Source: Echinometra lucunter
Taxonomy: Eukaryota; Echinodermata; Echinoidea; Camarodonta; Echinometridae
Length of the DNA stretch: 64,000 nucleotides
NCBI GenBank assembly: GCA_029962745.1
Contig: CM057152.1
Location: forward strand, 20,514,810-20,578,809
Reading direction: 5' to 3'
Positions 49,099-62,276 of this stretch are shown here, piece after piece (within the stretch, counting starts at the first letter, position 1; each line of letters starts with the position of its first letter). A program made the translations under genes and the position numbers. Below the pieces are notes generated by a model. That model worked only from the letters and a program-made list of their open reading frames with translations. It searched no databases and was not told the DNA's origin.

Positions 49099-50733
49099 AG
49101 GCTTTGCTCACATTTGGCTGATAATGATAATGAAAGCAAGAATTGTCTTGAACAGTACACTCTAGAGCTGCCCTGTTATTGAAGGGGAAGTCAACCCTAA
49201 AAAAAAGTTTATTTGAATGGAAGCAGAAAAATGAGAGAACAGGACAGTAACAGTTTACCAGAATCTGATTAAGATAAGAAAGTTATGAATTCACTCAAAC
49301 TTAATATTTAAAATATGAATTTTTGCAAATTTTACATCTATTTACTACTTCTGTTTTTTTCAAAGAAACATGTCAGATTTCTGAGCTGATTGAGGGTAGG
49401 CAAACTGCTCTCCCAAGTAAGGGAAGGCCTTGTGCATGAAACTTTCCATTGTTCTCTTAAAATCTCAGACTTTTACACTTGTAACTGACACCACACCATA
49501 TACTGATGTTTTTGGGATATGTAAGGGATCTTATTTTGAAACCTTATTGAGATACTTGTATGTTTTGTTTCCTTCTTCAGTACAAAAAAAAAAAAGAATT
49601 ATGCAAATGTTTCAGTCGTTGTTATTATGTTGTGATTAATCCAATGCCATAGGAAATACTCTGTAACTTTTATGCAATTTTTCACACTGTATGCCCTCTG
49701 TCTTTCATATGAGCAGCATTTTATATAAATCACTTCTTTCTTGATTATCTTCCTATATTTCTGTTAATTGATTCTCAGGCTATCTGAGTGCAACTTTTCT
49801 CAGTAGTTGAAGTTGGAATCATTATGTAATTACCTATTAAGATTGATTACTTTCTTATGATTTTATCATAAGCTGTATTTACTCTCATCATCTGTCATTT
49901 TCATAATGTAAATAAGTGTGTTTTGCATTCGGCGTTACTCTCTTAGAGACTTAGATAGTACGCTAAGTATGTGCAAAAGAAAAGAAAAGAATTATGCTGC
50001 TTGCTGTGTATAGTGAACTGTAGTCTTGCCTTTATACTCCTATTTTAGTCTTTATGTAAGCATTTCATCATTTGGTATCAGGGTTATTTATCATACTTTC
50101 ATTCATTTAAAAGAAGATGTGCAATTCTGTGACTATTATAAATGACAAACAACAGTAAAAAACAAAGTTTTTTTTTTTTTTTCATGGCACATGTTTATGT
50201 GTAGAGACTGAGTATGAAATGATCTAAGCAGTTTGATGATAAAGATTTGCAAAGGGAACAAGTTATGGAACACTGTTCTCATTGTTCTCATATTTCTTTC
50301 TATGGGTTGTTAATGTTTGTGTTTAAAATAAGTGTATTTCAAAAGCTGAGTAGGCAAGAAGGTTTTAGAAATTCGGGCATGATAGATAGGTTTTCTTGGT
50401 GTCCTTTTTAGAAATTGGATAACGTATTTTTTTAAAATTAAAGATGTTGGTCCAGCATTATAGAACCAGGTCAACATGTTAGCTTTGAGAAATGAATTGA
50501 TGGTATCATCAGGTTTCATTGATACCGCGATCTTCACGCCTGTTAATTTTAGATGATTGGAGGTAACAAATATGTATTCAGGTTGGTTGAATGGGATGGA
50601 ATGCATTTGGAATTACACTGCTACTATTGTATATTGATGAATGATATATCTTCTTGTTTGTTAGGGACATATCAAGCAATTAATACAGACATCAAAAGCA
50701 CTTCAAAGTTACTCAACCCCATGACAATCAGCA

Positions 50734-50885
50734 GGGCCCCATTTCGTAAAACTTGTTATCAGTAACAACAGCCAAATTTCTGTGACAAATTTGCTTTCAG
50801 CCAATCAGATGCAAGGATTTCAGTAACTTATAACAGTTATTGCAATTGTTATTGATTTAAAAAAAAGTTTTATGAAGCAGGGCCC
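50734..50885. repeat. GGGCCC/TTTCATAAAACTTG MITE, copy 4
   Basis: Ends GGGCCCCATTTCGTAAAACT and AGTTTTATGAAGCAGGGCCC. Confidence 0.75.
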
Positions 50886-51429
50886 AGAACCCTTACTCTA
50901 CGTAATGCTAACACACTTTGTAAATAATGAATTATTGGTATTTTTCAAATGACTGCTCTTTTTCCCCCTTTCTGAATTATTCATTTTTGTAGTAACTGTA
51001 CATTCTGAGTGCTAGTGACTGACCAAATACACCATATTTTCTGAAATAAACACTGTGCATGGACTTGTAATGCATTACTAAGCTGTGCACACCGCAGAAA
51101 TTGTACAAAGAAATGGTCGTCTTTGGCATTAATTCTTTTTCATTGTCAAATGTATTTTCTGAAATAGTGGTCTTTTTTGCTGGCTTTTTCCTTTATTTAC
51201 TTCGTCATAAGCATACACTATGGGCATTGATGAAATTTAAAAAACACAGTAGCTATATGTAGTACTCTTTGTTGAAATATTTTTAGCATTACTTAGAGTT
51301 GTTCTTGAGCCTGTGAAGTTGAGGTCTGGATATCAAACGCCATGTGGAGAGAGGGTGACTTCAGGTTATTCTTAAATGTATATTTTGCAAAGGATGGATA
51401 AGTTAGAACATCAAATTATTTCTATAACT

Positions 51430-51796
51430 CTTAAAAGCTTGTTCAGATATGAGATGACATGTCCCCGCAACAGATCCACGCAACATTTTTAGTGTACAAG
51501 TCAATGGGATATGAAGCAAGAAAAGTACATGTCGCCGAGGCAGGAGACATTTTTGTGTCGCCTGACAGCAAAAAGCTGTGGACCAATCAAATTCTTGAAA
51601 AGTTAGCACAAATTATGTTGTTATGGGTATGTCTGCGCATCTTTTGACAAGAGTCTCTTTTATTTGAGAGTTGACGCGCTAGTGCATTTTCATTAACATA
51701 AGTGGCGGCACAATGTCGCGCCATATCTGAACACTAAAAATATTGCGGGGATTTTTTTCAGGGACATGTCCCTTCATATCTGAACAATCCCTTAAT
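51430..51796. repeat. Fold-back MITE related to 13,640
   Basis: TTGTTCAGATATGAGATGAC pairs with the right end TTCATATCTGAACAATCC. An inner 'GTCGCCTGACAGCAAAAAGC' matches the inverse of the 13.6-kb element. Confidence 0.65.
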
Positions 51797-51898
51797 ATGT
51801 GCCACTCAAATTACACACCTGTGAAACAGTACATTTCTCAAGGGCTACATATACCAACATGTTTGTTGAGGTGTCGTGGTTTAGTGGTTCATTCATCT

Positions 51899-52348
51899 GG
51901 GCCGGTATTCAATTCAGTACCTACGTCGGAAATATGAGTATCTTACTTAGCTTTTTACTTAGATAAAACACTTAGCAAATTTTGGTATTCAGTTCCATAT
52001 TTTGGCTAAGTATTTTACTCTAAATCTAAGACACCTACCTAGGAGACTTAAGCCAATTATTTTGCAGGTCTTAATTGGCAGGCATAGGTTTTTATATGCA
52101 GTAATCATGAGCTGAGCAGAATTATGTCATAGCGTTTTCGAGCGTATTTGATGCGACATGTTAATTGCGCATTGAAAATATGATGTCACAATGCTTATCA
52201 GTAAGAATTTGGGCTTAAAGTTGGCTTACTAAAGTAAATATTCAAAGTATTGAATTGAATATGACTTAAGCAAATTTCTTAGCTAAGTAAACTACATGTA
52301 CTTAGTAAAAGTTTTACTTAATCCAAGTATTGAATTGAATACCGGCCC
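51899..52348. repeat. Fold-back element, 'GGGCCGGTATTCAATTC' ends
   Basis: Right end GAATTGAATACCGGCCC is an exact inverse. The interior is rich in CTTAGTAAA/TTACTTAG. A tRNA A-box-like 'GTGGTTTAGTGGTTC' lies just outside. Confidence 0.75.
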
Positions 52349-53991
52349 TGATTCTCAAAGGGTGATGTAGATCCTTTGCTGTACACAGTGGAAATCTGTT
52401 TATTGGTCCATATCATTGTGATATTCTGCACATGTGGCATGCCTCCAACTGTGCCAATGTGCACTTGTGGCAAATAAAAGGTAATGAAAAAGGAGGTTGA
52501 AATTGCACTCACTGGTGCAATATCAAACAGAGAGTAAGAACATTTTAATGCATGGTCGAAGCAACTAGTTGATTTCTGTATTTTTCTTTTGTTTCTCATC
52601 AGTCAGTAACTGGATATGTTCTCCCAAAACTTACAGTAAAATTTATTTGTATTCTTATATAGTCGATGAAATTTAAGCTTGATTGTATGAGAATAGAAGT
52701 TTCATCATTATCAGAACTTTAAAAAAAAACTCCAGATAGGATGAAATGTATACTATTTTTGTGCTTGCATACTATTTAAAATTCATACTTTTGCAAACTA
52801 GTGACAAAATTGTAGGAACACACAGTCAGTTACTTGTAGTACTTACTGATACTGTTACTGCTGATATTGATCTTTCTTCGGATAGCAATTCTGGGTGGCA
52901 CTTTATTCTGTAAAGTCAGTTGTTATATTTTAACTACTGGTGGTAGTTAATGCAAACTGTTGTTTGTAGATTTAAGGTGAATGTTTGTTTATCATGCAAC
53001 ATTTCATTACTTTGAGAGTATAATCCATTCTGTTTGCTCAAATTCACTTTGTCATGGCTTCATTGGCCCTGTTTGTATTTATATCCCCTTTTTCTTTGTT
53101 TTAGTGCCATATTCATTCTTCTTTAATATCATCTGCTTCCTTTACAATATTCTGGAATAGTTTTTTTAAAAAGCCCAAACATTCCAGTGCAGAGACTAAA
53201 AAAAGTGAAATAGCAACTCTCTTGACCTTCCTTTTGTCATGATTTTCATCTTTGTGACTTTTCAAAGAAATCATCTATTGTGAAATCATATTAATAATTC
53301 AATGCACTTGTTTGCTGATATAATTATATTTTGTGAAATAAAACAATATGTCTATGTACATGATATATGAGTATGTGAGGATTCACCTTTGTTTTAAAGA
53401 AAACAACAACAAGCAAACAAAAAGCAAAGTAATAGTAAAAATAATAAGACATAATATAGCAGTGAGTATACATGTAAGTTGGAATCTTCTGACGAGTTTA
53501 AACAGTGCTGAGGATTGAATATTGGAAATTTAAACAATGGATAAATTGCCCTCTACCGGCCCCATCTCCCTCCCCTCCCCTCTCTCTTTGTCTTTTCTCT
53601 ACCCCCTTCCCACTCTCTCTGCCTCTGTCACCCTGTTTCGGAATGACATGCCGATGGATACAGAAAATTTTAAAATATCTCTTTTCCTTAGTAATACTGT
53701 GTTCTGTATTAGCAGATTTCCCATGACCATTTATCGCATGATTGGAATATAGTTGCAGCAGACTTTCCTGAATTATTTCACCTTCCAGGTTATTAACATT
53801 ATCAACGGATCTTAGACAGGCATATAGCAGGACGTAAACTATGAAAGAGCCAAATCAGTTTGTCACAGAATCAAAGTTTTAAGGCTTGCCCCCCCCCCCC
53901 CCCCAAGTATTGAAATGTGTTGAACTATTTCATATTTTATTGTGAAGGACACCACTGGAGGGGTTGAAATTTGAGAAAATTTGGTTGCCCT

Positions 53992-54155
53992 GGGCCCCGT
54001 TTCATAAAACTTGTTATCTATAACGAGTTGCAATAACTGTTATAGCCCAAGCTAGTACTGAAATCCATGCATCTGACTGGCTGAGAGCAAATATGTCATA
54101 GAAATGTGGCAGTTGTTACTGATAACAACTTAACAAGTTTTATGAAAGGGGGCTC
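53992..54155. repeat. GGGCCC/TTTCATAAAACTTG MITE, copy 5
   Basis: Ends GGGCCCCGTTTCATAAAACT and AGTTTTATGAAAGGGGGCTC. A C run lies just upstream at 53,889-53,904. Confidence 0.7.
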
Positions 54156-54600
54156 TGGTTGTCTACTTAACCTAGAATCCATAAAATTATCAATGTCACT
54201 CTTAACTGATCAGGCTCAAAAGTGAATCGACATCTTAATATCTCGTCATCTCACTCATAGACCACCATCAGTGTCGAGTTCCCCGAAGAGTTCCTGTCCG
54301 TACCGTATTTCCGGACCGTATTATACCGGAATGACATCAGTGCGTGCAACGTCGCCATCTATTGCTAGTACCTGTTTAGGAGGCTTTGGAAATAATTCAT
54401 TGTCAGACATTCTTGCACTTTATTTTTTTATTATTATTATTAAAAATAAAAAAAAAACACGAAACCCGCTCTTGGAAGCACACTCGTCTATGTGTGTTAC
54501 GTTGGGAATGTGTGAACGTGTAACGTTCCAGTCATGCGTCCAACTGAAACCGATTTAAAATGCATTAAAACCGTTTAAGTTCTAAAACAGAGTGGGTTTG

Positions 54601-54890
54601 TGTCCGTTTGTGGGGAAAGTGGTTTGACCACTTGACTGGTGGTACGAAGGTCGTGGGTTCGAGCCTCGGCACGGCTTGGCATGATTACTTTCATCCACTC
54701 CACAGAAATTTGATTCGGATGACAAAAGTCACAGTGATAGTAATGGCCGGATTTATTCACAGACTACTCCCAAGGGAGTGGAGATGATGCACACATTGCG
54801 AGCGTGTGTAATATGAATCCGATGTCGGGGGATATCATAATCATACCTGTAAAGCGCTTCAAGAATTTTTGTCAAACTGAGCTTTATGTT
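54601..54890 (+). mobile_element. tRNA-derived SINE
   Basis: A promoter-like head with A-box-like TGGTTTGACCACTTG and a good B box, GGTTCGAGCC (54,656-54,665), followed by a tRNA-unrelated body ending GTAAAGCGCTTCAAGAA. It does not fold as a real tRNA gene that I can see. Confidence 0.65.
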
Positions 54891-55399
54891 CATCATCCAT
54901 ACAATAATACTACCATGTCATAAATTGGAAATTGCATGAACCTACTGGCCAATAAAGCACGTCACATTGAATTCGCGCCATGGAACTCCATGAGCTTCTT
55001 ATTACTAAATAGCTACCTATCCCTCGCAGCTATAACACTCTATTGTGCGTTTCTGAATAAATGCATTTAAAAGAGTCGAAATAGTAAAAACAAAATTCAC
55101 TAGTTTTAGTTTTAGCTCCGATTTCCCCCTATAATTTAGAATGATTTAGAACGATTTTGAAGAATCCATTATGTTTCGCCCCTTTTCCATATTATTCTCC
55201 ACATGAAAATAGACGTGAATTAGCAGTTCATTATATTCAGTGTTAGTGTCAGGCATAGCGTGGTATCATAATTCGTTATTTAGCTTTCCATGCATTTTAT
55301 CCTCATAACAATCTATTTAATTTATTCTGATCCTCTATAGACTCGTGACAATGCCCCTTGCATTTCCGTAAATAATTACAGATTCACTGCATAATGACG

Positions 55400-55735
55400 A
55401 AGGAACAGGGCTCATACGGGTCAGGGAATTTCTGGAAAGTCAGGGCATTGGAAATTCTTTTTTCCAGATGCAAAAAGTCAGGGAAAGTCAGGGAATTTCT
55501 CAATTTCTTCTGGAAAGTCATGGAAAATCATTTATTCAAGATATTTTTCATGTTAATAAATTCACGCCCTGGCCAGCCCTGCATTCATAGCACTCGGATC
55601 AGCTTTGAAACTCTTTTAATCAGCGTGCTTTTTATGTAAGTTTTGCACCACATGTGATCAATGAGTCATGGAAATTTGTTTTTTTCTGCCCTGGAAAGTC
55701 ATGGAAAGTCATGGAATTTCGAAAATTTATAAATG
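55400..55735. repeat. Repeat built of 'GGAAAGTCAGGGAATTTC' motifs
   Basis: Multiple copies of TGGAAAGTCA(G/T)GGAA at both ends. Boundaries unclear. Confidence 0.5.
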
Positions 55736-55959
55736 TATGAACTCTGAAGGAATGATATTCAAGATTTAATGCAAAGTATTTGTTTCCATTTCTTTTTATT
55801 TATTTATTTTTTTTACTCGATTAACTAAAGGGAAATCTTCCATAAGATAATCTAAAACGGGCGTGATTTCCTTTCTGTTTCTTCAAGAAATAAAGATAAA
55901 TCTCTCCTCTGCTCTCCTCCTCGTCCTCGTCCTCCTCCTCTTCTCCCCATCACCATCCT

Positions 55960-55960
<1 letters not shown>

Positions 55961-56005
<45 letters not shown>
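55961..56005. repeat. (CT)n microsatellite
   Basis: CT array of about 45 bp shortly before the Harbinger-type element. Confidence 0.95.
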
Positions 56006-56008
<3 letters not shown>

Positions 56009-56045
56009 ACTCTCCCTTAGTTTATCACTTTATGTTTTCATATAA

Positions 56046-57000
56046 CCCTGATAGCAGACGGACGTCTTTAAGGCGTCATGAACTGGTCATAAACTGGTCC
56101 ACACGTCATATGCCGTATACACGAGTAATTTATGACAACCTTATGACGTCTTTATATAACCAAAATTTTCTCAAATTTTGTTTGGACATGAGATGACATA
56201 TATTTTACGTCAAATATTTACCACTTTTTAACGTCTTTTTCAAAGACCAGAACAAGACGTATTTTTACATCAATTATTTCCCACCTTATAACAGCTTTTT
56301 TCAAGACCATAATATGACGTGTTTACGTCAGTTTTACGTCGTGATACGACTGTAATAGTTGATGGTGATTCATGAATATTCATGAATGACCAGAAATGAC
56401 TAAACTTCGTGAAAAAAAAAGGAAGATAACATTTTAATTTTAACAGTTTATTCAATGATTGCACTGCTGATTTAGTGAACAATGTACTTCCATGTTGAAC
56501 ACCATTCAGTTAATGTCATGGGCAGGGTATTTCAGAATGCATCAAGAAATTGTAATTTGTGACTGTTTTTTTCAAGTACTACACTACAGTCCATATATAT
56601 AGTAATGTCGATACAAAGCATCAGTAGTTAGGTATAGGATGTAGGATGTTAGGATATAGAACTAGTATAGGACGGTCTATAGGCTAGAGCATTGACAAAG
56701 GGAAAAAGTCATAATGCATATATCTTAAAATATTATATAAACCAGCACTGGCGTCTTTATGACGTGAGGTTTACCAGCCTGCGAGCTTCCTTTGGGTCAT
56801 AAAGACGTCATAAAGACGTTTTTTCTGACCAATACGATGTAAAATTGACGTAAAAATACGACGTCTTATTTTACGTCGTGTGCTGGTGCAAAGTATAGTC
56901 TTAAAGACGTATATATAATACGTAAATAAGACGTATGACACGACTTTAAAAAGACGTAAATAAATTATGATGTTATTCTTACCAGTCTCTGCTATCAGGG
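56046..57000. mobile_element. PIF/Harbinger-type non-autonomous element
   Basis: Inverted ends CCCTGATAGCAGA / TCTGCTATCAGGG (13 bp, exact) are flanked by the 3-bp duplication TAA (56,043-56,045 and 57,001-57,003). The 955-bp interior is dense in ACGTC/GACGT motifs. No transposase. Confidence 0.8.
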
Positions 57001-57533
57001 TAATGACACTGACATACTTCCGAAGGCTAGTGCAATTTCTGTCGATCCAATTTCCGCGTGGCATTGAATCTTTTCTAAGGAAAGATGACGCCTACATGCT
57101 TCCAAAGAAAGGAGGAAAATCCAATGAAGAAAAGAAATGGACGAGAATCCACGTGCCTAAATGATTAGAAAAAAAAAACTTAGTAATAACACTGAATAGG
57201 CAAAATTTATACAAAATTGATATTATTATCATTTTTCATATTATTCTAAGTAGAACTCGTCACAATCGTCTAAAGATATCAGCGTTCCTCTTCTGAAAAT
57301 CGTCCAATCTTTTGCTGTTTGATGCTGAGACTCGGAGACAGAGAATTTAGTTGAAAGATCTGTCTTGCTCAGTCGCCATCTACTCAAGATCGCGCATGGC
57401 AGCAACTTCTATAGTTCGTCGAAGGAAAGCATGTTGCTTCTGAAAAATTAATGAAGGATGAATTCAGAATATATCTATTTCTGTTCACAAGTTCCACAGT
57501 GTCTTAAGCAGACAGAGGTGAATTGACGATTAT

Positions 57534-57535
<2 letters not shown>

Positions 57536-57577
<42 letters not shown>

Positions 57578-57578
57578 C
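57536..57578. repeat. (GA)n plus G run
   Basis: GA microsatellite ending in a G tract; a second G run is at 57,654-57,667. Confidence 0.95.
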
Positions 57579-57749
57579 ATTCCAACAAAAAATCACAAGC
57601 AATACAATTTCAAGGAGAGAGTTTATTGTTATTTTCATAAAGGTAGGCGATTGGGGGGGGGGGGGGAGAGAAAACGGGTCCGTTGTGCTTCCGTTAGATT
57701 TGTAAACATATATACTTTCTAAAAGGAAATATTTGGTATTATGAATGCC

Positions 57750-58250
57750 ATAGACCTGTTTACTAAGCTTATGCATAGTTATTGAACAAAAATCTCCCTT
57801 AAACAACTAAGAAGCTTGTCAGAGTCCTGCCAGACATAGCAACACTTAATGTATGTAAACTGGATTCCATCAATTCAGATGCCATTTTGCATAACACAGG
57901 TGAATTCAATAGTTGGTAACCAAGAGCTCTCCAGAGAAACATGCATAAATTTGAATACCATTAGTAAGCAGGTCTATTACACCATTCCATTCCATATTTT
58001 GGTGCATGTAAGGATGGCCAGTTAGCTGGAATAACAAGTTTATTCATGTATTTCAATTCATGCATGTGTCGACCCAGAACTCCCCGTTACTAAAGTATTC
58101 ATTGCACCTATTTTGCATGGTGGAATTTCCATGGATAGAAACTATTTTGCATATTTTAACTAACTGTCAGGCAAGCCTCTGGGAGCTTTCGAGTTGTCCA
58201 GGGAAACTTTTGTTGACGAAGTATGCATACAAATGGTGAATAGGTCTATT
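57750..58250. repeat. Dispersed repeat related to 36.6-36.8 kb
   Basis: 'CAATAGTTGGTAACCAAGAG' is the inverse of the 36.6-kb copy. 'CTGTCAGGCAAGCCTC' matches it directly. 'AGACCTGTTTACTAAGC' and 'GTAAGCAGGTCTATTA' form an inverted pair. Confidence 0.55.
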
Positions 58251-58264
58251 GTTCAACTATTGAA

Positions 58265-58286
58265 GATAGAGAGAGGGAGAGAGAGA

Positions 58287-58375
<89 letters not shown>
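58265..58375. repeat. (GA)n/(GAAA)n microsatellite
   Basis: Over 100 bp of GA with an internal GAAA block. Confidence 0.95.
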
Positions 58376-58376
<1 letters not shown>

Positions 58377-61300
58377 CTAATTGCCCTGAAGAGTTGTAAT
58401 CATATACTAGTAGTCTTGATCATTAAAAGGGCAAATACATAACAGGACCTAATTAGATTAATCTCCAAAGATGCTTATTCACATGAAGGTTTTATTTTTG
58501 TATCACGCTTTTCCGTTTTAGATGCCTTGATATAACTCAGTGCAAGAATTAGCCTACTTTTCTGAATTTCAAATGCAAGTGTTGGAATCGATGTCCTTCG
58601 TAATATTTGGTCATTCAAGCGATCGTGTCCTAGTTCACTGTAACAGGATTTTCTACCTGCTGTTGTGGCGACCTTTTTTCTTTCTTCTCTTACTCCAACC
58701 ATGATTGTATGCATGTGGGTCAGTGCAATGCAAATGGGCTTAACCCTGCCCTGATTAGCGTGGCGTATATAGCCAGGAGGGACATGATTATCTCGCCCTG
58801 GTTGACCGTTATAGTATGCATCGACGGGATGGACGCCTAATCAGCCGTGATCGATGTCGATATCTTATTCCAAGGTTCAACCATTGTAAGTAAACATGGC
58901 GAGAGAGAATTTCTGTTTGTTTGTGTGTTTGAAACGAAAAGGAAAACATGGATTTCATGTTGCTTCGCACACATCAAGGGTTCCTTGTATTATAGATGAA
59001 TTGTGTTTAAATACAAAGTAATTGAAGCTGTCACTTTGAGGAATAAATCTGAATTATGAGATAAAATATTTTCGCGCGTTCCCCTTTCTCTCCCTCTCTC
59101 CCTACTCTCTCCGGCTTCTCTTCCCTTCTTTGCACTCCCTCCCTTTCTCTTATCCCTTTCCTATCGTTTTTCCTCCAAATGTTGATTTACTTTAATTACA
59201 TAAATGCTGAAACTTTTGTATTTTGATATTTACTAAAATGCATCCAAATAAGTTAAGCATCAATTCCCTTTTATTCCGCTAGATCCCTCTGCTGAATTGT
59301 ACTTCTTTTATTTAATGGGCATGCATAATTTCTATAGAAATTATATTGAGTATGAAAACTGACCCATATTTCAAAAGTTCAGTTTGACAGTGCAATTCAA
59401 CTTTCCGATTTTACAGCTGACTGGAAACGTTTGTGGGTTGCATATATTAAATGTCAATTGTTTCTACATACCTCATTGACATCTTGTGACATATTATCAT
59501 CAAACCAGGGATTTGATGTTGACGACAGGCGAGATAGAACTTACCCACAAATTTAACAAATGTCTGTTTCTTTCAAAGAAAAAAAAAGCTTATAACAAAA
59601 AAAAAAAAAAAAAAAAAAAGCTTGACGAGTTGTTTCTCGCCTTCCAATAATAAAGTAAAGAAAAAAATTCAGAACGTTTGGAAATTAAGGGAAAAAGATA
59701 CGGCGCAATATGACTCTCGCTCCAATAACCTTCATTACGTAGATTTAAACTCACTTTAATACCGTTTCCATGACAACCGGGATAAAGGCTCTCTTTCTCG
59801 TTGATATATTGCGTTTTTTATATCCAGCATGGGGTATTCTTTATTTCAAAACGTAATCTCATTAGGAATCGCGATAGAAATAATCGATTGTATCAAATGC
59901 AGCAGGAACTAGTTTTCACCAAAGCGACCTAGCTTCTTCCACAATACTGACCCTTTTGTGGTGATTTTAATGGATGCAGAATTGAGTTTGTCATATACTG
60001 ATCTTAACTGCACAGCCAAGCTTACATAATTTCAGGGGCTTACACTATAAGTCAGGATTACGTTGAAGTGTTCTATAAATATTCATAATCAGATAAATAT
60101 TTTCTTCTTCATTGAACATTTTCCTCGTAACTGTATTGCACTTTTCCTTTCTTAGTTCCTTGAGTTTTTCAAAGACTAAATTGGGCGTTAACTGATCTGA
60201 CATCCATGGTGTTCAGAAGAGTTAAATCGTTCTTCTGCGATATTGAAAGGATCTAGGTATATAATGCAACCATTCTTCCAAAGTGTTAAGATTAAGAAAA
60301 ATGTATTTGCATGAAAATCACTGTCCTTTTCCTAGCAAGTGTATACACGAAACGCGTGAAGAAAGTGTCTTTTCAAATAGTCATTGATAATGTTTTGACC
60401 GAAATTTCAAACCATAACTTGAAAAAGCAGTTATGCGTACATAATAGTCACAATTTTATGCACTTCCAATATTTCATTTTCAAAAAGTGCAATGTAACTT
60501 TGATTTTATAGATGTGCGTCATAAGCACTTCTCTGTAATAATTTCAGCTGCTAAAGCTCACTCATGTGAGCGAGCCTCAACCTTTTCCTCATCTTTGTTT
60601 TGCCAGAGGATGAATCTGTGCAAGGTAAAAATTAAAACAGTTTTTTTTTCTAAAGTGATCTAGGCCAATGATTAACATTTCTTTTATTCTATATACCTAC
60701 ATTGTTGGGTTTACACCGACCACAAAAATGAGAAATATTTTGAGGAGGTTTTTGGCACTAGATGATCATAACTGAGCAATGTTATTCTGTAATTCTGCAT
60801 ATTTCACCAAAGTGGTAGAATCATAAGTCTAACTTCTTTTTTATTTGGCATGGGAGCTTTCAATCAGTCCAACGCTCTCCTCTTCCAGCATCTTTCCATC
60901 CAAAGCTCTTCGTCTAACAATGACGCACATGACTCTTAACTGTTCCTCCGTCATCTTTCCATCTCATTAGCCCCCTCTGTGACCCACTTGCCTGGGAGTT
61001 GTAAACCCCTATCAACCCTCCCCTCCCCCTCCCTCCTCGCCCCCAGGTAAGGATCTTCCCAGTCCATGCCTTTTCCTTTTCAACGTGTGAAATAGGTCGA
61101 CCGTGATTTCATCGCAACGGGGAAGAAATATTTCTCCAAGATGAGCTTCCGCACTCTTGTCATTTTCCCTCGATGCTCAGGGCCTATTTTCCTGCCGTCT
61201 TCTTTTTCTCCGTGGTTGTGCTGTCGTCATTTTCTCCCTCTTTTCTCCTTGAGGGTTGCATGGAAGAAAAAAAGAGGCGTGCCCCATGCTGCGTCCTCAC

Positions 61301-61380
61301 GAAGAATAATTGGACGTTAAGAGGGACAACAGTTTGAAAGCAGCTTATCTGGGGCTTCTTTCCGCACGCTTTGCCCATTA
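58376..61380. other. Intergenic, no gene supported
   Basis: AT-rich DNA with a CT-rich patch (59,085-59,170) and A runs near 59,578-59,620. Short open frames only. Confidence 0.5.
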
Positions 61381-61394
61381 TACCGGTGGTGGAG

Positions 61395-61815
61395 ATGGTA
61401 TAAAGTGAAGAAAAAAAGATGGAGGGAGAAAGAAAGAGATAGATTAAAACTGACAAGGAGAGCGAAAAATAAGAGAGAGAGAGAGAAATAAAGTGACGTA
61501 GAAAGGAGAGGGGGAGAGAAAGAGAGGAGAGGGAAAGAAAGAGAAGAAGAGGAGGGGCAGAGAGAAAGGGGGGGGGGGGGGGGGGAGGGAGAGAAAGGGG
61601 AGGAAGAGAGGCTAGAGAAAGAGAGAGGGGTATAGTGTCTGCAGGGTGGGGTGTGGAATGGAGGGAATGTGAGGGTGTGGGCGTGTGTGTGTGTTTGTGC
61701 GTGGGTGTGTGTGTTTGTTATCAAAGAAAGAAAGAACAAGAAATTGATGAGTAGGAGAGAAAGGGAGGAGGTGAAGAAGGAGAAGGTGGAGAAGGAGGAG
61801 AGGAAATAGGACGAT
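61395..61815. repeat. Purine-rich low-complexity tract
   Basis: About 420 bp of GAGA/GGAG with a G run (61,569-61,585) and a GTGTGT patch. The 180-residue minus-strand open frame across it is low-complexity. Confidence 0.9.
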
Positions 61816-62039
61816 GCGGATGACTTAATTGTTAACTGACCGGAAAAAAAAACACCCATTTACTGAGCACGTTATTCCTATTCTGATTTGTTTAAAAAGC
61901 AGGCCACAATGGAACATGTATACAGCTGATGCTGTATAGATAAACAAAATAATGATTGTATGAAGAAAACGGTAGAGGGAGGGGCAAACACGGGTAAAGA
62001 TAATGGTATACTAGTCTCCATCATGGTAAACGGACAGGG

Positions 62040-62155
62040 GAAGGGAGGGGGTGTAAAGCGATGGCAAGGCGAGACAAAGAGGAAGGGGGAAAAATATGTT
62101 TAAATAGAAAGAGAGAGAGAGGGGGGAATAAAGAAATTGGATGCAGGCGCGCGCT

Positions 62156-62193
<38 letters not shown>

Positions 62194-62276
62194 GGTATTG
62201 CGAGAGAGGGAGGGAGGGAGGGGGGAGAGAGAGAGGGAGAGAGAGGGGAGAAGAAGGAGGCGGGGGGGGGGGGGGG
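62040..62276. repeat. Purine-rich tract with (GA)n
   Basis: GA microsatellite (62,159-62,190), GGGA blocks and a terminal G run. Confidence 0.9.

Larger units (their letters stand above)
47676..51100 (+). other. Probable NEK9 3' UTR
   Basis: AT-rich non-coding DNA after the stop. The best poly(A) signal candidates are AATAAA at 51,045-51,050 and another at 53,337-53,342, both followed by GT-rich sequence. An earlier AATAAA (48,774) lies inside a repeat. Two Pumilio-type TGTAAATA sites are at 49,907 and 50,919. Confidence 0.45.

Noticed and set aside
54620..54690. Possible tRNA gene
   Set aside because: Only A- and B-box-like sequences are present; no complete cloverleaf with acceptor-stem pairing could be drawn, so it is called a SINE.
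56967..57164. Open frame ending FLRKDDAYMLPKKGGK...
   Set aside because: Composition is plausible for a last exon, but its start lies in the Harbinger-type element and no upstream exon or clear acceptor was found.
58896..59024. 42-codon open frame starting MARENFCLFVCLK with a TATA-like run upstream
   Set aside because: Too short, no family likeness, no splice donor supporting a first exon.
61317..61859. 180-residue minus-strand open frame
   Set aside because: Longest open frame here, but it is Ser/Leu/Phe low-complexity from a purine-rich tract.
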